Positions 44,743 through 53,250 of a DNA stretch of 64,000 bases are shown here, in pieces (positions within the stretch are counted from its first letter, which is position 1; each line of letters starts with the position of its first letter). A program made the position numbers and the translations under genes. A model generated the notes under the pieces. That model saw nothing but the letters and a program-made list of their open reading frames with translations, was not told the DNA's origin and made no database searches. The stretch is from Microbacterium sp. AG238 (GTDB lineage: Bacteria; Actinomycetota; Actinomycetes; Actinomycetales; Microbacteriaceae): NCBI RefSeq assembly GCF_003610405.1, contig NZ_RAQC01000001.1, forward strand, positions 1,550,001-1,614,000. The letters run 5' to 3'.

Positions 44743-45500
44743 CGGGGTGCCATTCTGATCGCGCCGTCGAGACGGATCGTCTCGCCGTTGAGGTAGTCGT
44801 TGTCGACGATATGGGCGGCGAGCGCGGCGAACTCCTCCGGCGCGCCCAGACGCGGCGGGAACGGAACCTGCTCACCCAGCGAGCGCTGCGCGGCATCCGG
44901 CAGCCCCGCCATCATGGGCGTCTGCATGATCCCCGGCGCGATCGTGCAGACGCGGATGCCGTAGCGCGCGAGCTCGCGCGCGATCGGCAGCGTCATCGCG
45001 TGCACCCCGCCCTTCGAGGCGGCGTAGGCGGGTTGGCCGATCTGTCCGTCGAAGGCGGCGACGGAGGCGGTGTTGACGATGACGCCACGCGACCCCGTCT
45101 CCGTCGGCTCGGTCCGCGCGATCACGGCCGACGCCTGCGCCACGACGTTGTAGGTGCCGACGAGGTTGATCCGGACGATGCGCTCGAAGTCCGCCAGCGG
45201 TGTCGGGGCACCCGCACGGTCGAGCACCTTGGCGGGCGGCGCGATCCCGGCGCAGTTGACGACGATGCGCAGCGGCGCCGCGCTACCCGCCGTCTCGACG
45301 GCGGCGGCCACCTCACCGGGATCGGTGACATCGGCGGGGGCGAACCGGCCGCCCAGGGCCTCGGCGACCTCGCGCCCGGGCGACCCCGGCAGGTCGACGA
45401 TCGTGATGTGCGCGCCGCCCGAAGCGAGGCGCCGTGCCGTGGCCGCGCCCAGCCCGCTGGCGCCGCCCGTGATGAGGGCGGAGGCTCCCGCGATCTGCAT
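44739..45500 (-). CDS. 3-hydroxyacyl-CoA dehydrogenase-like SDR
   Basis: The 253-residue enzyme has [20 protein letters not shown] near 6-25, [10 protein letters not shown] near 80, the Ser in [16 protein letters not shown] near 138 and YAASKGG near 152. The full pattern, including [15 protein letters not shown] and the terminal [16 protein letters not shown], is that of type-II 3-hydroxyacyl-CoA dehydrogenases (HSD17B10-like), which oxidise 3-hydroxyacyl-CoA with NAD. It is first in a three-gene operon with an enoyl-CoA isomerase-like protein and a second SDR, suggesting side-chain or branched acyl-CoA oxidation. Confidence 0.92.
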   Translation of the reverse strand: MQIAGASALITGGASGLGAATARRLASGGAHITIVDLPGSPGREVAEALGGRFAPADVTDPGEVAAAVETAGSAAPLRIVVNCAGIAPPAKVLDRAGAPTPLADFERIVRINLVGTYNVVAQASAVIARTEPTETGSRGVIVNTASVAAFDGQIGQPAYAASKGGVHAMTLPIARELARYGIRVCTIAPGIMQTPMMAGLPDAAQRSLGEQVPFPPRLGAPEEFAALAAHIVDNDYLNGETIRLDGAIRMAPR

Positions 45501-45885
45501 GTGTTCTCCTTCGAACTCGCCCCTCCACCCTAGAACGCCCGGGGCCGACCTCCGCGCCCGGGCGATCCGAGCACCCTCCGCGCGCCGCGCCGGTGCCGTC
45601 GACAGGCTGAACTGCCCCAGACGCACCCCAGCCACCCCGAGAGCCGCTCCGGCCCTGACGACGGAACGCCCAGCCCGGGCGCCGAACCTCCGCGGATCGC
45701 CTCCGGCCGACCGGTCTCCGCTCAGGCCGGGCGCCGCTCAGGCCGTCGACCGCGTGTGCCGCGAACAGGCTGAGCTGCCGTTCCACCGCGGCGCGGCAGC
45801 GGAACCACCCCACCAACCTGCGGACGGCAACTCGCGCGCGGCGGATGTCGGCCTCGACGGCGAGCGAAGGCGGCAGGATGTGGCT
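45501..45885. other. 385-bp divergent intergenic region
   Basis: No credible gene is seen. The segment ACAGGCTGAACTGCC (45602-45616) recurs with one change at 45765-45779, and GCTCAGGCCG recurs at 45720-45729 and 45736-45745 flanking GGCGCCG. These look like decayed or short dispersed repeats. The promoters of the SDR operon and the APH-type gene must lie here. Confidence 0.5.
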
Positions 45886-46623
45886 GTGACCCTGCTGCCC
45901 CCGGACGCGCCCGTCCGCGCCGACATCGCAGCGCGACTGCGACGGCTTACCGCCGGCACCGCCGCGACCCCGCTCTGGCGCAACGCCATCGGGGGTATCA
46001 CGCTCGGCACCGACGACGGCCGTGTCGTCAAGGTCGGCCCGCGGAACGCCGAGACCTCGATGCGAGTCGAGTCGGAGCGCCTGCGATGGGCTGCGCCGTT
46101 CACGTCGGTTCCCGAGGTCATCGAGACCGGCGAGGACGGCGACGTCGAGTGGCTCGTCACCCGCACTCTCCCCGGCCGGTCGGCCGTCGATCCCCGGTGG
46201 CTCGCCGATCCCGCGACCGCGGTGCGGGCGGTCGGCGAGGGACTCCGCGCCCTCCACGACGCCCTGCCGGTCGCCGACTGCCCCTACGACTGGAGCGTCG
46301 CGCACCGGCTGCGAAACGCCGAGGCCCGGGGCATCGCCGTGCCGGCATCCCTCCGCGACGCACCCGAGCCCGACCTCCTCGTGGTCTGCCACGGCGACGC
46401 CTGCTGCCCCAACACCCTGGTCGGTGACGACGGACGCTGGCTCGCCCACGTCGACCTCGGGGCGCTCGGCGTCGCCGACCGCTGGGCCGACATCGCGGTG
46501 GCCTCGATGAGCACCGAGTGGAACTACGGCCCCGGCTGGGAGGACGCGCTCATCGACGCCTACGGGATCGCCCCCGACGCCGACCGTCTGGCCTACTATC
46601 GGTCGCTGTGGAACGAGACCTGA
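45886..46623 (+). CDS. aminoglycoside 3'-phosphotransferase-like kinase
   Basis: The 245-residue kinase has the APH(3') catalytic segment LLVVCHGDACCPNTLVGDDG near 165-184 (Asp base and Asn), and the metal-binding HVDLGALGVADRWADIAVA. The N-terminal ATP site is present but short (IGGITLGTDDGRVVKVGPRN). GTG 45886 is 6 bases after CAGGAT; a GTG two codons earlier is an alternative. It could phosphorylate an aminoglycoside or a related natural amino sugar; no mobile-element signature surrounds it, so I read it as a chromosomal, intrinsic gene. Confidence 0.85.
   Translation: MTLLPPDAPVRADIAARLRRLTAGTAATPLWRNAIGGITLGTDDGRVVKVGPRNAETSMRVESERLRWAAPFTSVPEVIETGEDGDVEWLVTRTLPGRSAVDPRWLADPATAVRAVGEGLRALHDALPVADCPYDWSVAHRLRNAEARGIAVPASLRDAPEPDLLVVCHGDACCPNTLVGDDGRWLAHVDLGALGVADRWADIAVASMSTEWNYGPGWEDALIDAYGIAPDADRLAYYRSLWNET
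46594..46599 (+). promoter_or_regulatory. -10 of leaderless promoter inside the APH-like gene
   Basis: TACTAT, the closest match to TATAAT in this region, ends 8 bases before the GTG at 46608. It gives the GNAT gene its own transcript from inside the end of the kinase gene. Confidence 0.45.
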
Positions 46624-47117
46624 CCTGGCGGATCGTCGACGTCGCCTACAGCGATCCGCGCGCACGCGACCTGCGCCGACAGCTCGACGACGATCTCGGC
46701 GCGCGCTACGACGGATTCCACGGCGACGAACCCGACGAGCGACGCCGTGCCCGCGCCCGCGCGCTCGCGACGCACCCCGATGAGATCGTCACGACCCTGA
46801 TCGCCCTCGCCGCCCGGGCCGGCTCCGCAGACACCCCCGCGGGGCACGTCATCCTCCGCCGACTCGGCGACGAATGGGAGATCAAGCGCCTCATCGTGAC
46901 CGCGGACTTTCGCGGCGTCGGCATCGCGCGCGGACTCATGTCGGCAGCCCTCGATGCCGCCCGCAACGATGGTGCCGAGCGGGTCATCCTCCAGACCGGA
47001 CTCCAGCAGCCCGAGTCGATCGCGCTCTACACGTCGATGGGGTTCAGCCGCATCCCGGTCTATGAGCCCTACGCCGAGACGATGCCGCGCTCGGTGTGCT
47101 TCGCCCTCCCCCTCTGA
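46608..47117 (+). CDS. GNAT family N-acetyltransferase
   Basis: The 169-residue acetyltransferase has WEIKRLIVTADFRGVGIARG near 88-107 (acetyl-CoA loop R-G-V-G-I-A) and QQPESIALYTSMGFSRIPVY. The GTG at 46608 overlaps the kinase gene by 16 bases in another frame and has a good -10 8 bases upstream. Substrate unknown; the pairing with an APH-like kinase is only positional. Confidence 0.85.
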   Translation: MERDLTWRIVDVAYSDPRARDLRRQLDDDLGARYDGFHGDEPDERRRARARALATHPDEIVTTLIALAARAGSADTPAGHVILRRLGDEWEIKRLIVTADFRGVGIARGLMSAALDAARNDGAERVILQTGLQQPESIALYTSMGFSRIPVYEPYAETMPRSVCFALPL

Positions 47118-47136
47118 CGGGACCGCTCTGACACGA

Positions 47137-47170
47137 CGCGGCCCCCGGGCCGGAAAGCTCGGGGGCCGCG
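47137..47170. terminator. bidirectional hairpin between GNAT and glpK
   Basis: CGCGGCCCCCG (47137-47147) pairs with CGGGGGCCGCG (47160-47170), an 11-bp stem between two convergent genes. No strong U tract on either side. Confidence 0.7.
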
Positions 47171-47186
47171 CGCTAGGCCTTCGTCG

Positions 47187-48701
47187 TCAGCGGACGTCGT
47201 CGTCGACCCAGTCCATCGACTTCGTCACGGCCTTCTTCCACAGCCGCAGCTGACGCTCGCGCTCCTCGACGTCGTCGTTCGGGGTCCAGCGCTTGTCCTC
47301 CTGCCAGTTGGCCCGGAGCTCGTCGAGGTCGCTCCAGAACCCGACGGCGAGGCCGGCGGCGTAAGCGGCACCCAGCGCGGTCGTCTCGGCGACGACCGGC
47401 CGGACGACGGGGACCCCCAGGATGTCGGCCTGGAACTGCATGAGCGTGTCGTTGGCGATCATGCCGCCGTCGACCTTCAGCTCGGCCAGGTCGACACCCG
47501 AGTCGGCGTTGACGGCATCCAGGACTTCACGCGTCTGGAAGGCCGTCGCCTCGAGCGCTGCGCGCGAGAGGTGGCCGCGGTTGGCGTAGCGCGTGAGGCC
47601 GACGATCGCGCCTCGAGCGTCGGGCCGCCAGTACGGCGCGTACAGGCCCGAGAACGCGGGCACGAAGTAGACGCCGCCGTTGTCCTCGACCGACAGCGCG
47701 AGCTGCTCGACCTCCGGCGCCGTGGAGATGATCCCGAGCTGATCGCGCAGCCACTGGATGAGCGAGCCGGTGACGGCGATCGATCCCTCGAGCGCATAGT
47801 GGGTCGGTCCGTCGCCGAGCTTGTACCCGATCGTCGTGAGGAGGCCGTTCTCGGACTTCACGATCTCGGTGCCCGTCTGGAAGATCAGGAAGTTTCCGGT
47901 GCCGTAGGTGTTCTTGCTCTCGCCGGCGTCGAACGCCGCCTGCCCGAACGTCGCCGCCTGCTGGTCGCCGAGGATGCCGGCCACCGGCGTCTCGCGCAGC
48001 AGCGACGTGTCGCGCGCCTCGCCGTAGACCTCGCTGGAGGAGCGGATCTCGGGCATCATCGAGCGCGGCACACCGAAGTCGGCGAGGATGTCGTCGCGCC
48101 ACTCCAGGGTCTCGAGGTCCATGAAGAGCGTGCGCGACGCGTTCGTGACGTCGGTCGCGTGGATGCCGCCCGACGGGCCGCCGGTGAGGTTCCACAGCAC
48201 CCAGGTGTCCGTCGTGCCGAAGATGAGGTCACCGGCCTCGGCCTTCTCGCGGGCACCTTCGACGTTCTCGAGGATCCAGACGATCTTGGTGCCCGAGAAG
48301 TAGGTCGCCAGCGGCAGTCCGACGATGTCCTTGTACCGCTCGACGCCCTCGTCGCCGGCCAGGCGGTTGACGATGGACTGCGTGCGGGTGTCCTGCCACA
48401 CGATCGCGTTGTAGACGGGGATGCCGGTGTTCTTGTCCCACACGACAGCGGTCTCGCGCTGGTTGGTGATGCCGATCGCGGCGATGTCGTGGCGGGTCAG
48501 GTTGGCGCGGCCGAGCGCGATGCCGATGACCTCGCGCATGTTGTCGCGGATCTCGATCGGGTCGTGCTCGACCCAGCCCGCCCGCGGCATGATCTGCTCA
48601 TGCTCCTTCTGCCCGACGGAGATGATCGAGCCCTTCTTGTCGAAGATGATCGCGCGGCTCGAGGTCGTGCCCTGGTCGAGGGCGATGATGTAGTCGGTCA
48701 T
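47187..48701 (-). CDS. glpK: glycerol kinase
   Basis: The 504-residue FGGY kinase converts glycerol to sn-glycerol 3-phosphate. Seen: [20 protein letters not shown] at the N-terminus, the glycerol-contacting [11 protein letters not shown] near 46 and [14 protein letters not shown] near 80, the NTYGTGNFL loop and the ATP motif [20 protein letters not shown] near 405. Last gene of glpD-glpF-glpK, 45 bp after glpF. Confidence 0.97.
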   Translation of the reverse strand: MTDYIIALDQGTTSSRAIIFDKKGSIISVGQKEHEQIMPRAGWVEHDPIEIRDNMREVIGIALGRANLTRHDIAAIGITNQRETAVVWDKNTGIPVYNAIVWQDTRTQSIVNRLAGDEGVERYKDIVGLPLATYFSGTKIVWILENVEGAREKAEAGDLIFGTTDTWVLWNLTGGPSGGIHATDVTNASRTLFMDLETLEWRDDILADFGVPRSMMPEIRSSSEVYGEARDTSLLRETPVAGILGDQQAATFGQAAFDAGESKNTYGTGNFLIFQTGTEIVKSENGLLTTIGYKLGDGPTHYALEGSIAVTGSLIQWLRDQLGIISTAPEVEQLALSVEDNGGVYFVPAFSGLYAPYWRPDARGAIVGLTRYANRGHLSRAALEATAFQTREVLDAVNADSGVDLAELKVDGGMIANDTLMQFQADILGVPVVRPVVAETTALGAAYAAGLAVGFWSDLDELRANWQEDKRWTPNDDVEERERQLRLWKKAVTKSMDWVDDDVR

Positions 48702-48746
48702 GATGTGACGTCCTTGTCTGTCAGCGTTGGCGGTTCGTGAAGAGGG

Positions 48747-49499
48747 TCAGGCGAGGCCGAGCAGGGCGCCGGCGGCGAGTGCCGCGAGCGTACCGCCGAT
48801 GAGGGGTCCGACGACGGGAACCCACGCGTACGACCAGTCGCTCGATCCCTTGCCCTTGATCGGGAGCACGGCGTGGGCGATGCGCGGGCCGAGGTCGCGG
48901 GCCGGGTTGATGGCGTAGCCGGTGGGGCCGCCGAGCGAGGCGCCGATACCGACCACGAGGAGCGCGACGGGCACGGCGGTGAGCGGGCCGAGCGAACCCG
49001 GGGTGCCGATCTCGATGTCGCCGTAGTCGGCGAATCCGAAGATCACGAACACGAGTACGAAGGTCGCGATGATCTCGGTGACGAGGTTCCAGCCGTAGGC
49101 ACGGATGCCGGGGCCGGTCGAGAACACGCCGAGCTTGTTGGCCGGGTCGGGCTCGGCGTCGAAGTGGTCGTGGTAGGCCAGCCAGCAGAGCACGGCACCC
49201 AGGAAGGCGCCGACGAACTGGGCGGCGACGGCAACGAGGAAGTGGGCGAACTCGATCTTTCCGCCCACGAGGAGCCCGATCGAGACCGCCGGGTTCAGCT
49301 GAGCGCCGGAGTACGACGAGACGAGGACACCGGCGAACACCGCCAGGCCCCAGCCCCAGTTGATCATGAGCGTCCCGCCGCCGAGGCCCTTCGACTTGGC
49401 GAGGATGACGTTGGCGACCACGCCACCGCCGAGCAGGAGCAGCATCGCCGTCCCGACGAGCTCTGACACGAAGTAGAGCCCGAGATTGATGTCGTGCAT
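48747..49499 (-). CDS. glpF: glycerol uptake facilitator (MIP channel)
   Basis: The 250-residue channel has six membrane helices and both NPA boxes: QLNPAVSIG near 68 and YAINPARDLGPRIAH near 200. The residue after the second box is Arg-Asp (NPARD), as in glycerol-conducting aquaglyceroporins. It passes glycerol into the cell for GlpK. Confidence 0.95.
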   Translation of the reverse strand: MHDINLGLYFVSELVGTAMLLLLGGGVVANVILAKSKGLGGGTLMINWGWGLAVFAGVLVSSYSGAQLNPAVSIGLLVGGKIEFAHFLVAVAAQFVGAFLGAVLCWLAYHDHFDAEPDPANKLGVFSTGPGIRAYGWNLVTEIIATFVLVFVIFGFADYGDIEIGTPGSLGPLTAVPVALLVVGIGASLGGPTGYAINPARDLGPRIAHAVLPIKGKGSSDWSYAWVPVVGPLIGGTLAALAAGALLGLA

Positions 49500-49600
49500 G
49501 TCAGCGTCGACCTTTCTGCAGAATCACCGCGGGCGACATCGCCGCGCGAGAGGATGGCCCGAGGGTGATCCGGCGTCGGGCCTCGCCGGGTCAAACGGGC

Positions 49601-51319
49601 TCAGGCGTCGAGCGGCGCCAGGTGCGACGTGCGCACGTCGATGCGGTGAGCCTCCTCGAGCGCTTGCGCGGCCTCGTCGATCTGTGCGCGGACGGTCTCC
49701 GCATCCCAGCCGAGCACGGGCGCGGCCGCCTCGGCGACCTCCGTGAGCGTCTCCATCGAGACGCCGCCGACGAAGGCGATCGAGGTGCGACGCAGGAGCA
49801 GATCCATCAGGGAGACGACCTCTTCGCGCTCGGCGAGGAACGCGATCTCCTCGACCGAGTAGCCGGGGGCGTGCTCGAACTCCTGCTGGGCGACGGGGAG
49901 CGCGGCCAGCACCTCCTGCGCGTAGGTGCCGTAACGCTCCAGCATGCGGTCGGCGAACTCCGCCGAGTGCGCGCCGCGGTGGGCCTCGATCCAGCGGCGA
50001 CGCTGAGCGACGCTGCGCGGGTAGCCGGCGCCGCCGCCGATCGCGAGGTCGGTCGTGGCGACACGACGCGGTCGCTTCAGCAGGCCCATGACGTCGGTGG
50101 CGAGGTGCTCGGCGAGCGCGCGGAACGTCGTCCACTTGCCGCCGACGAGACTGAGGACGGGGACGTCGCCGAGGCGGTCCTTCTCGATGCGGTAGTCGCG
50201 CGAGACGAAGCCGGGGGCGAGGTCGTCGTGGCGCGGGAGGGGACGGATGCCGGAGAACGTGTAGACGATCTGCGAGCGGTCGACGTCTATGTCGGGGAAG
50301 ACCTGGCCGATCAGATCGAAGAAGTAGTCGATCTCGTCGTCGGTGCAGACCGTGGGCCGGCTCGGGTCGGCGTCGATGTCGGTCGTCCCCACCATCACCC
50401 GGCCCTTGAGCGGGTAGATGAGCACGATACGACCGTCGGCGGCCTCGAAGAAGATCTCGTTGCCGCCGGTCGCCTCGAGCAGCGAGGTGTTGTCGAGGAC
50501 GATGTGCGACCCCTTGGTGCCGCCCATGAAGCGCGTGGGCGTGCCGAGCGCGGTGTTGGTCAGGTCGGTCCACGGTCCGCTCGTGTTCACGACGACGTCG
50601 GCCGTGAACGGGAACTCCTCACCCGTGACGTCATCCCGGATGATGACCGACGCCCCGTCGGCGCCGACGACGGGGGCGTAGTTCGCCGCCCGCGCCGACT
50701 CCTCGCGCACGCCGTCGCGCAGGACGTCGAGCGCGAGGCGCTCGGGGTCGTGCATGGAGGCGTCGTAGTAGGTCGCGGTGTAGCGGAACCGGTCGTCGAG
50801 GTCGGGGAACTGCGCCCGCGAGCTGCGGCGCCCGCGGAACCGGTGGCGCGGCACCGCGCCGCCGTCGCGCGAGAACGTGTCGTACATGATCAGGCCGACC
50901 TTGATCAGCAGGGCACCGCGCTCGCGTGGCTTGCCGCGGCCGTGCGTGACGAGCAGCCGGAACGGCGCGGCGAGGATGCCGGAGAAGGTGCGGTGGATCG
51001 GGATCGTCGTCGGCAGCGGCTTGACGAAGTGGGGCGCGTTGCGCACGAGCCGGTTGCGTTCGGTCACCGACTCCTTCACGAGCCGGAACTCGCCGTTCTC
51101 GAGGTAGCGGACGCCACCGTGGATCATGTGACTCGACGCCGACGAGGCGCCGCTGACGTAATCTCCGCGCTCGACGAGGGCCACGTCGACGCCCTGGAGT
51201 GCGAGGTCGCGGAACGTCGCGATTCCGTTGATGCCCCCGCCGATGACGAGGACCTCGGCATGGGGGCGCTCGCGCAGGGCTCGGATGTTCGCTCGGGTGG
51301 TCGGCGTCGACTCGGTCAT
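49601..51319 (-). CDS. glpD: aerobic glycerol-3-phosphate dehydrogenase
   Basis: The 572-residue FAD enzyme oxidises glycerol 3-phosphate to dihydroxyacetone phosphate at the membrane and feeds electrons to quinone. Seen: LVIGGGINGIATFRDLALQG near 24-43 (FAD-binding), SSHMIHGGVRYLE near 62, VVVNTSGPWTD near 240, and SGIRPLPRHDD. Two ATG codons are adjacent (51322 and 51319); the second has the better distance from AAGGA. Divergent from the SorC-type regulator, with palindromic sites between. Confidence 0.95.
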   Translation of the reverse strand: MTESTPTTRANIRALRERPHAEVLVIGGGINGIATFRDLALQGVDVALVERGDYVSGASSASSHMIHGGVRYLENGEFRLVKESVTERNRLVRNAPHFVKPLPTTIPIHRTFSGILAAPFRLLVTHGRGKPRERGALLIKVGLIMYDTFSRDGGAVPRHRFRGRRSSRAQFPDLDDRFRYTATYYDASMHDPERLALDVLRDGVREESARAANYAPVVGADGASVIIRDDVTGEEFPFTADVVVNTSGPWTDLTNTALGTPTRFMGGTKGSHIVLDNTSLLEATGGNEIFFEAADGRIVLIYPLKGRVMVGTTDIDADPSRPTVCTDDEIDYFFDLIGQVFPDIDVDRSQIVYTFSGIRPLPRHDDLAPGFVSRDYRIEKDRLGDVPVLSLVGGKWTTFRALAEHLATDVMGLLKRPRRVATTDLAIGGGAGYPRSVAQRRRWIEAHRGAHSAEFADRMLERYGTYAQEVLAALPVAQQEFEHAPGYSVEEIAFLAEREEVVSLMDLLLRRTSIAFVGGVSMETLTEVAEAAAPVLGWDAETVRAQIDEAAQALEEAHRIDVRTSHLAPLDA

Positions 51320-51364
51320 CATGCATCCTTTTCCACGGCTGTCCCGATCTACACTGGGGTCCAC

Positions 51365-51428
51365 CGCACGAATGCGCAACGGTCATGCACGAACGTGCAC
51401 CGGCGCCGCGGCGATGCACGAACGTGCA
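51365..51428. promoter_or_regulatory. repeated TGCACG palindromes between glpD and its regulator
   Basis: TGCACGAACGTGCA occurs at 51386-51399 and 51415-51428, each a 6-bp inverted repeat around AA. A variant CGCACGAATGCGCA lies at 51365-51378. The centres are 21 and 29 bp apart. The last copy overlaps the ribosome-site region of the regulator gene and the first is 43 bp from the glpD start, so one protein can control both genes. The SorC/DeoR-like regulator encoded here is the likely binder. Confidence 0.75.
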
Positions 51429-51440
51429 GGACGGATGACG

Positions 51441-52421
51441 ATGAGCGCGGACGCCGAGGCCGAGGCACGCACACGCGACGCGCTGCGCGCGGCGCAGCTG
51501 TACTACGTGCAGGATCGCACGATGGACCAGATCGCGGCCGAGATGGCCCTCTCGCGCTCGTCCGTGTCGCGGCTGCTCTCGCACGCCCGAGACATCGGAC
51601 TCGTCGAGATCACGGTGCACTCGCCCCACGAGGCGAACTCGGTGGTCGCGCGGCGCCTGTCCGAGCGCTTCGGCATCTCCGTCCACGTCGTCAGCACGCC
51701 CCCGCGCACGAACGACGCCGAGCGACTCGAGAGAACAGCCCGGACAGCAGCCCACGTCCTGTCATCGACGCTCGATCCCGACGCGAACATCGGCATCGCG
51801 TGGGGAGCCACGGTCTCGGCGATCGCCCGCCACCTGCCTACCAAGCGGCTGCACGACTCGCAGATCGTGCAGATGAACGGGGCAGCGAACGAAACGACGT
51901 CGGGCATCTCGTACTCCGGCGCGATCCTCGAGCGGTTCGGGCAGGCGTTCGGCACCGACGTGCAGCAGTTCCCCGTGCCCGCGCTGTTCGACGACCCGCT
52001 GACCAAGCAGCTGCTCTGGCGTGAGCGGTCGATCCGGCGCGTGCTCGACGCGCAGTCGCGCGTTCAGGTGTTCGTCTTCGGGCTCGGCTCCCCCCACGCC
52101 GATGTCCCCTCCCACGTGTACGCCGGCGGATACCTCACGGGCGAGGACCTGCGCTCGCTCCTCCGCGACGGCGTCGTCGGCGACTGCGCGACCGTGTTCT
52201 ACCGCATCGACGGCTCGGCGACCGGCATCGAGCTCAACGCGCGATCGAGTGGTCCGTCTCTCGAAGCGATCCGCCGCATCCCCCGCCGCCTGTGCGCGGT
52301 GTCGAGCCTGACGAAGCTCGACGCGCTGCGCGGCGCGCTCGCGGCCGGTCTGATCACGGAGCTCGTCGTGGAGGAGGCGCTCGCCCGGCGCCTGGCGGAG
52401 ACGACGGTCGGCAGCCTCTGA
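51441..52421 (+). CDS. SorC/DeoR-type sugar-binding transcriptional regulator
   Basis: The 326-residue regulator has a short N-terminal helix-turn-helix (DALRAAQLYYVQDRTMDQIA, then AEMALSRSSVSRLLSHARD) in residues 12-55 and a SorC-type sugar-phosphate-binding domain with GIAWGATVSAIARHL near 115, FGLGSPHADVP and FYRIDGSATG. ATG 51441 and ATG 51435 are both possible. It is divergent from glpD and probably senses glycerol 3-phosphate or a related phosphate, binding the TGCACG palindromes. Confidence 0.9.
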   Translation: MSADAEAEARTRDALRAAQLYYVQDRTMDQIAAEMALSRSSVSRLLSHARDIGLVEITVHSPHEANSVVARRLSERFGISVHVVSTPPRTNDAERLERTARTAAHVLSSTLDPDANIGIAWGATVSAIARHLPTKRLHDSQIVQMNGAANETTSGISYSGAILERFGQAFGTDVQQFPVPALFDDPLTKQLLWRERSIRRVLDAQSRVQVFVFGLGSPHADVPSHVYAGGYLTGEDLRSLLRDGVVGDCATVFYRIDGSATGIELNARSSGPSLEAIRRIPRRLCAVSSLTKLDALRGALAAGLITELVVEEALARRLAETTVGSL

Positions 52422-52458
52422 GACGCGGCCCGAGGCCCGACTCCAGGGCGGTCCGGCG

Positions 52459-53250
52459 TCAGGATGGGCCGAAGATCGGGTGGAAGGCGCCGACCGCGAC
52501 CGACACCGCGACCGCCGTCACCGAGATCGCGAGTCCGCCCGCGATGATCGCCGCGTCGGATGCCGCGAGCCGCGACTCCCGTGCCCAAGTGCGTCGCCCC
52601 GGGGCACCGAAGGCCCGCGCCTCCATCGCCGTCGCGAGGGCCGAGCCGCGACGGATGGCGAGCACGAGCAGCGCGAAGGCCATGCCGAGCGTCCGACGCA
52701 GACGGCCGTCGTCGGCGACGCCGCGGGCACGCCGCGCGAGCGCGAGCGCACGCCAGTCCTCGGCGAGCAGCCCGAGCATCCGCATGCCCGCGAGCCCGCC
52801 GATGACGAACCGCGCCGGAAGCCGCAGGATCTGGGCCAATCCGTCGGCGAGGTCGGTCGGGTCCACGGTGATGAACAGCACGACGGCCGGCAGACCGATC
52901 GCGAGGACACGCAGAGCTGCCGCCAGGCCGAGTGCGAGCGAGCCCTCGCTGACGTGGACGAACGCCCAAGCGAAGACCTCGGCTCCGCTCCGCTCGCCGT
53001 AGAGCGAAATCGTCACCGCGGCCGCGGGGGCGGCGATCCACAACGGAAGCGTCCGCACCCAGAACCGGCGCCAGCCGACCCCCGAGGCGAGCAGCAGCGG
53101 CAGCTCCAGGAGCAGCGCGACGCCGGCGGACACGGGGTCGATCGTGATCACGAGCGGCATCGCGATGAGAAGCGCCGCCAGCAGCTTCGCCACGGGGTTG
53201 AGCGCCGCGACGCCGCGCGGCGCGTCTCGGGTCACCGCCGCCGCGGTCAT
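52459..53250 (-). CDS. ykoC: ECF transporter T component
   Basis: The 263-residue membrane protein is the coupling subunit (EcfT). It has about five helices, the first around NPVAKLLAALLIAMPLVITI, and the two Ala-Arg-Gly type coupling motifs: ALARRARGVADDGRLRR near 170 and TAMEARAFGAPGRRTW near 207. Start overlaps the stop of the ATPase gene by 4 bases. It belongs to the riboswitch-controlled ykoEDC set. Confidence 0.92.
   Translation of the reverse strand: MTAAAVTRDAPRGVAALNPVAKLLAALLIAMPLVITIDPVSAGVALLLELPLLLASGVGWRRFWVRTLPLWIAAPAAAVTISLYGERSGAEVFAWAFVHVSEGSLALGLAAALRVLAIGLPAVVLFITVDPTDLADGLAQILRLPARFVIGGLAGMRMLGLLAEDWRALALARRARGVADDGRLRRTLGMAFALLVLAIRRGSALATAMEARAFGAPGRRTWARESRLAASDAAIIAGGLAISVTAVAVSVAVGAFHPIFGPS

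Noticed and set aside
45886..46623. APH-like kinase as an acquired resistance gene
   Set aside because: Base composition matches the surroundings and no integron, transposon or plasmid feature is present; activity on antibiotics is untested.
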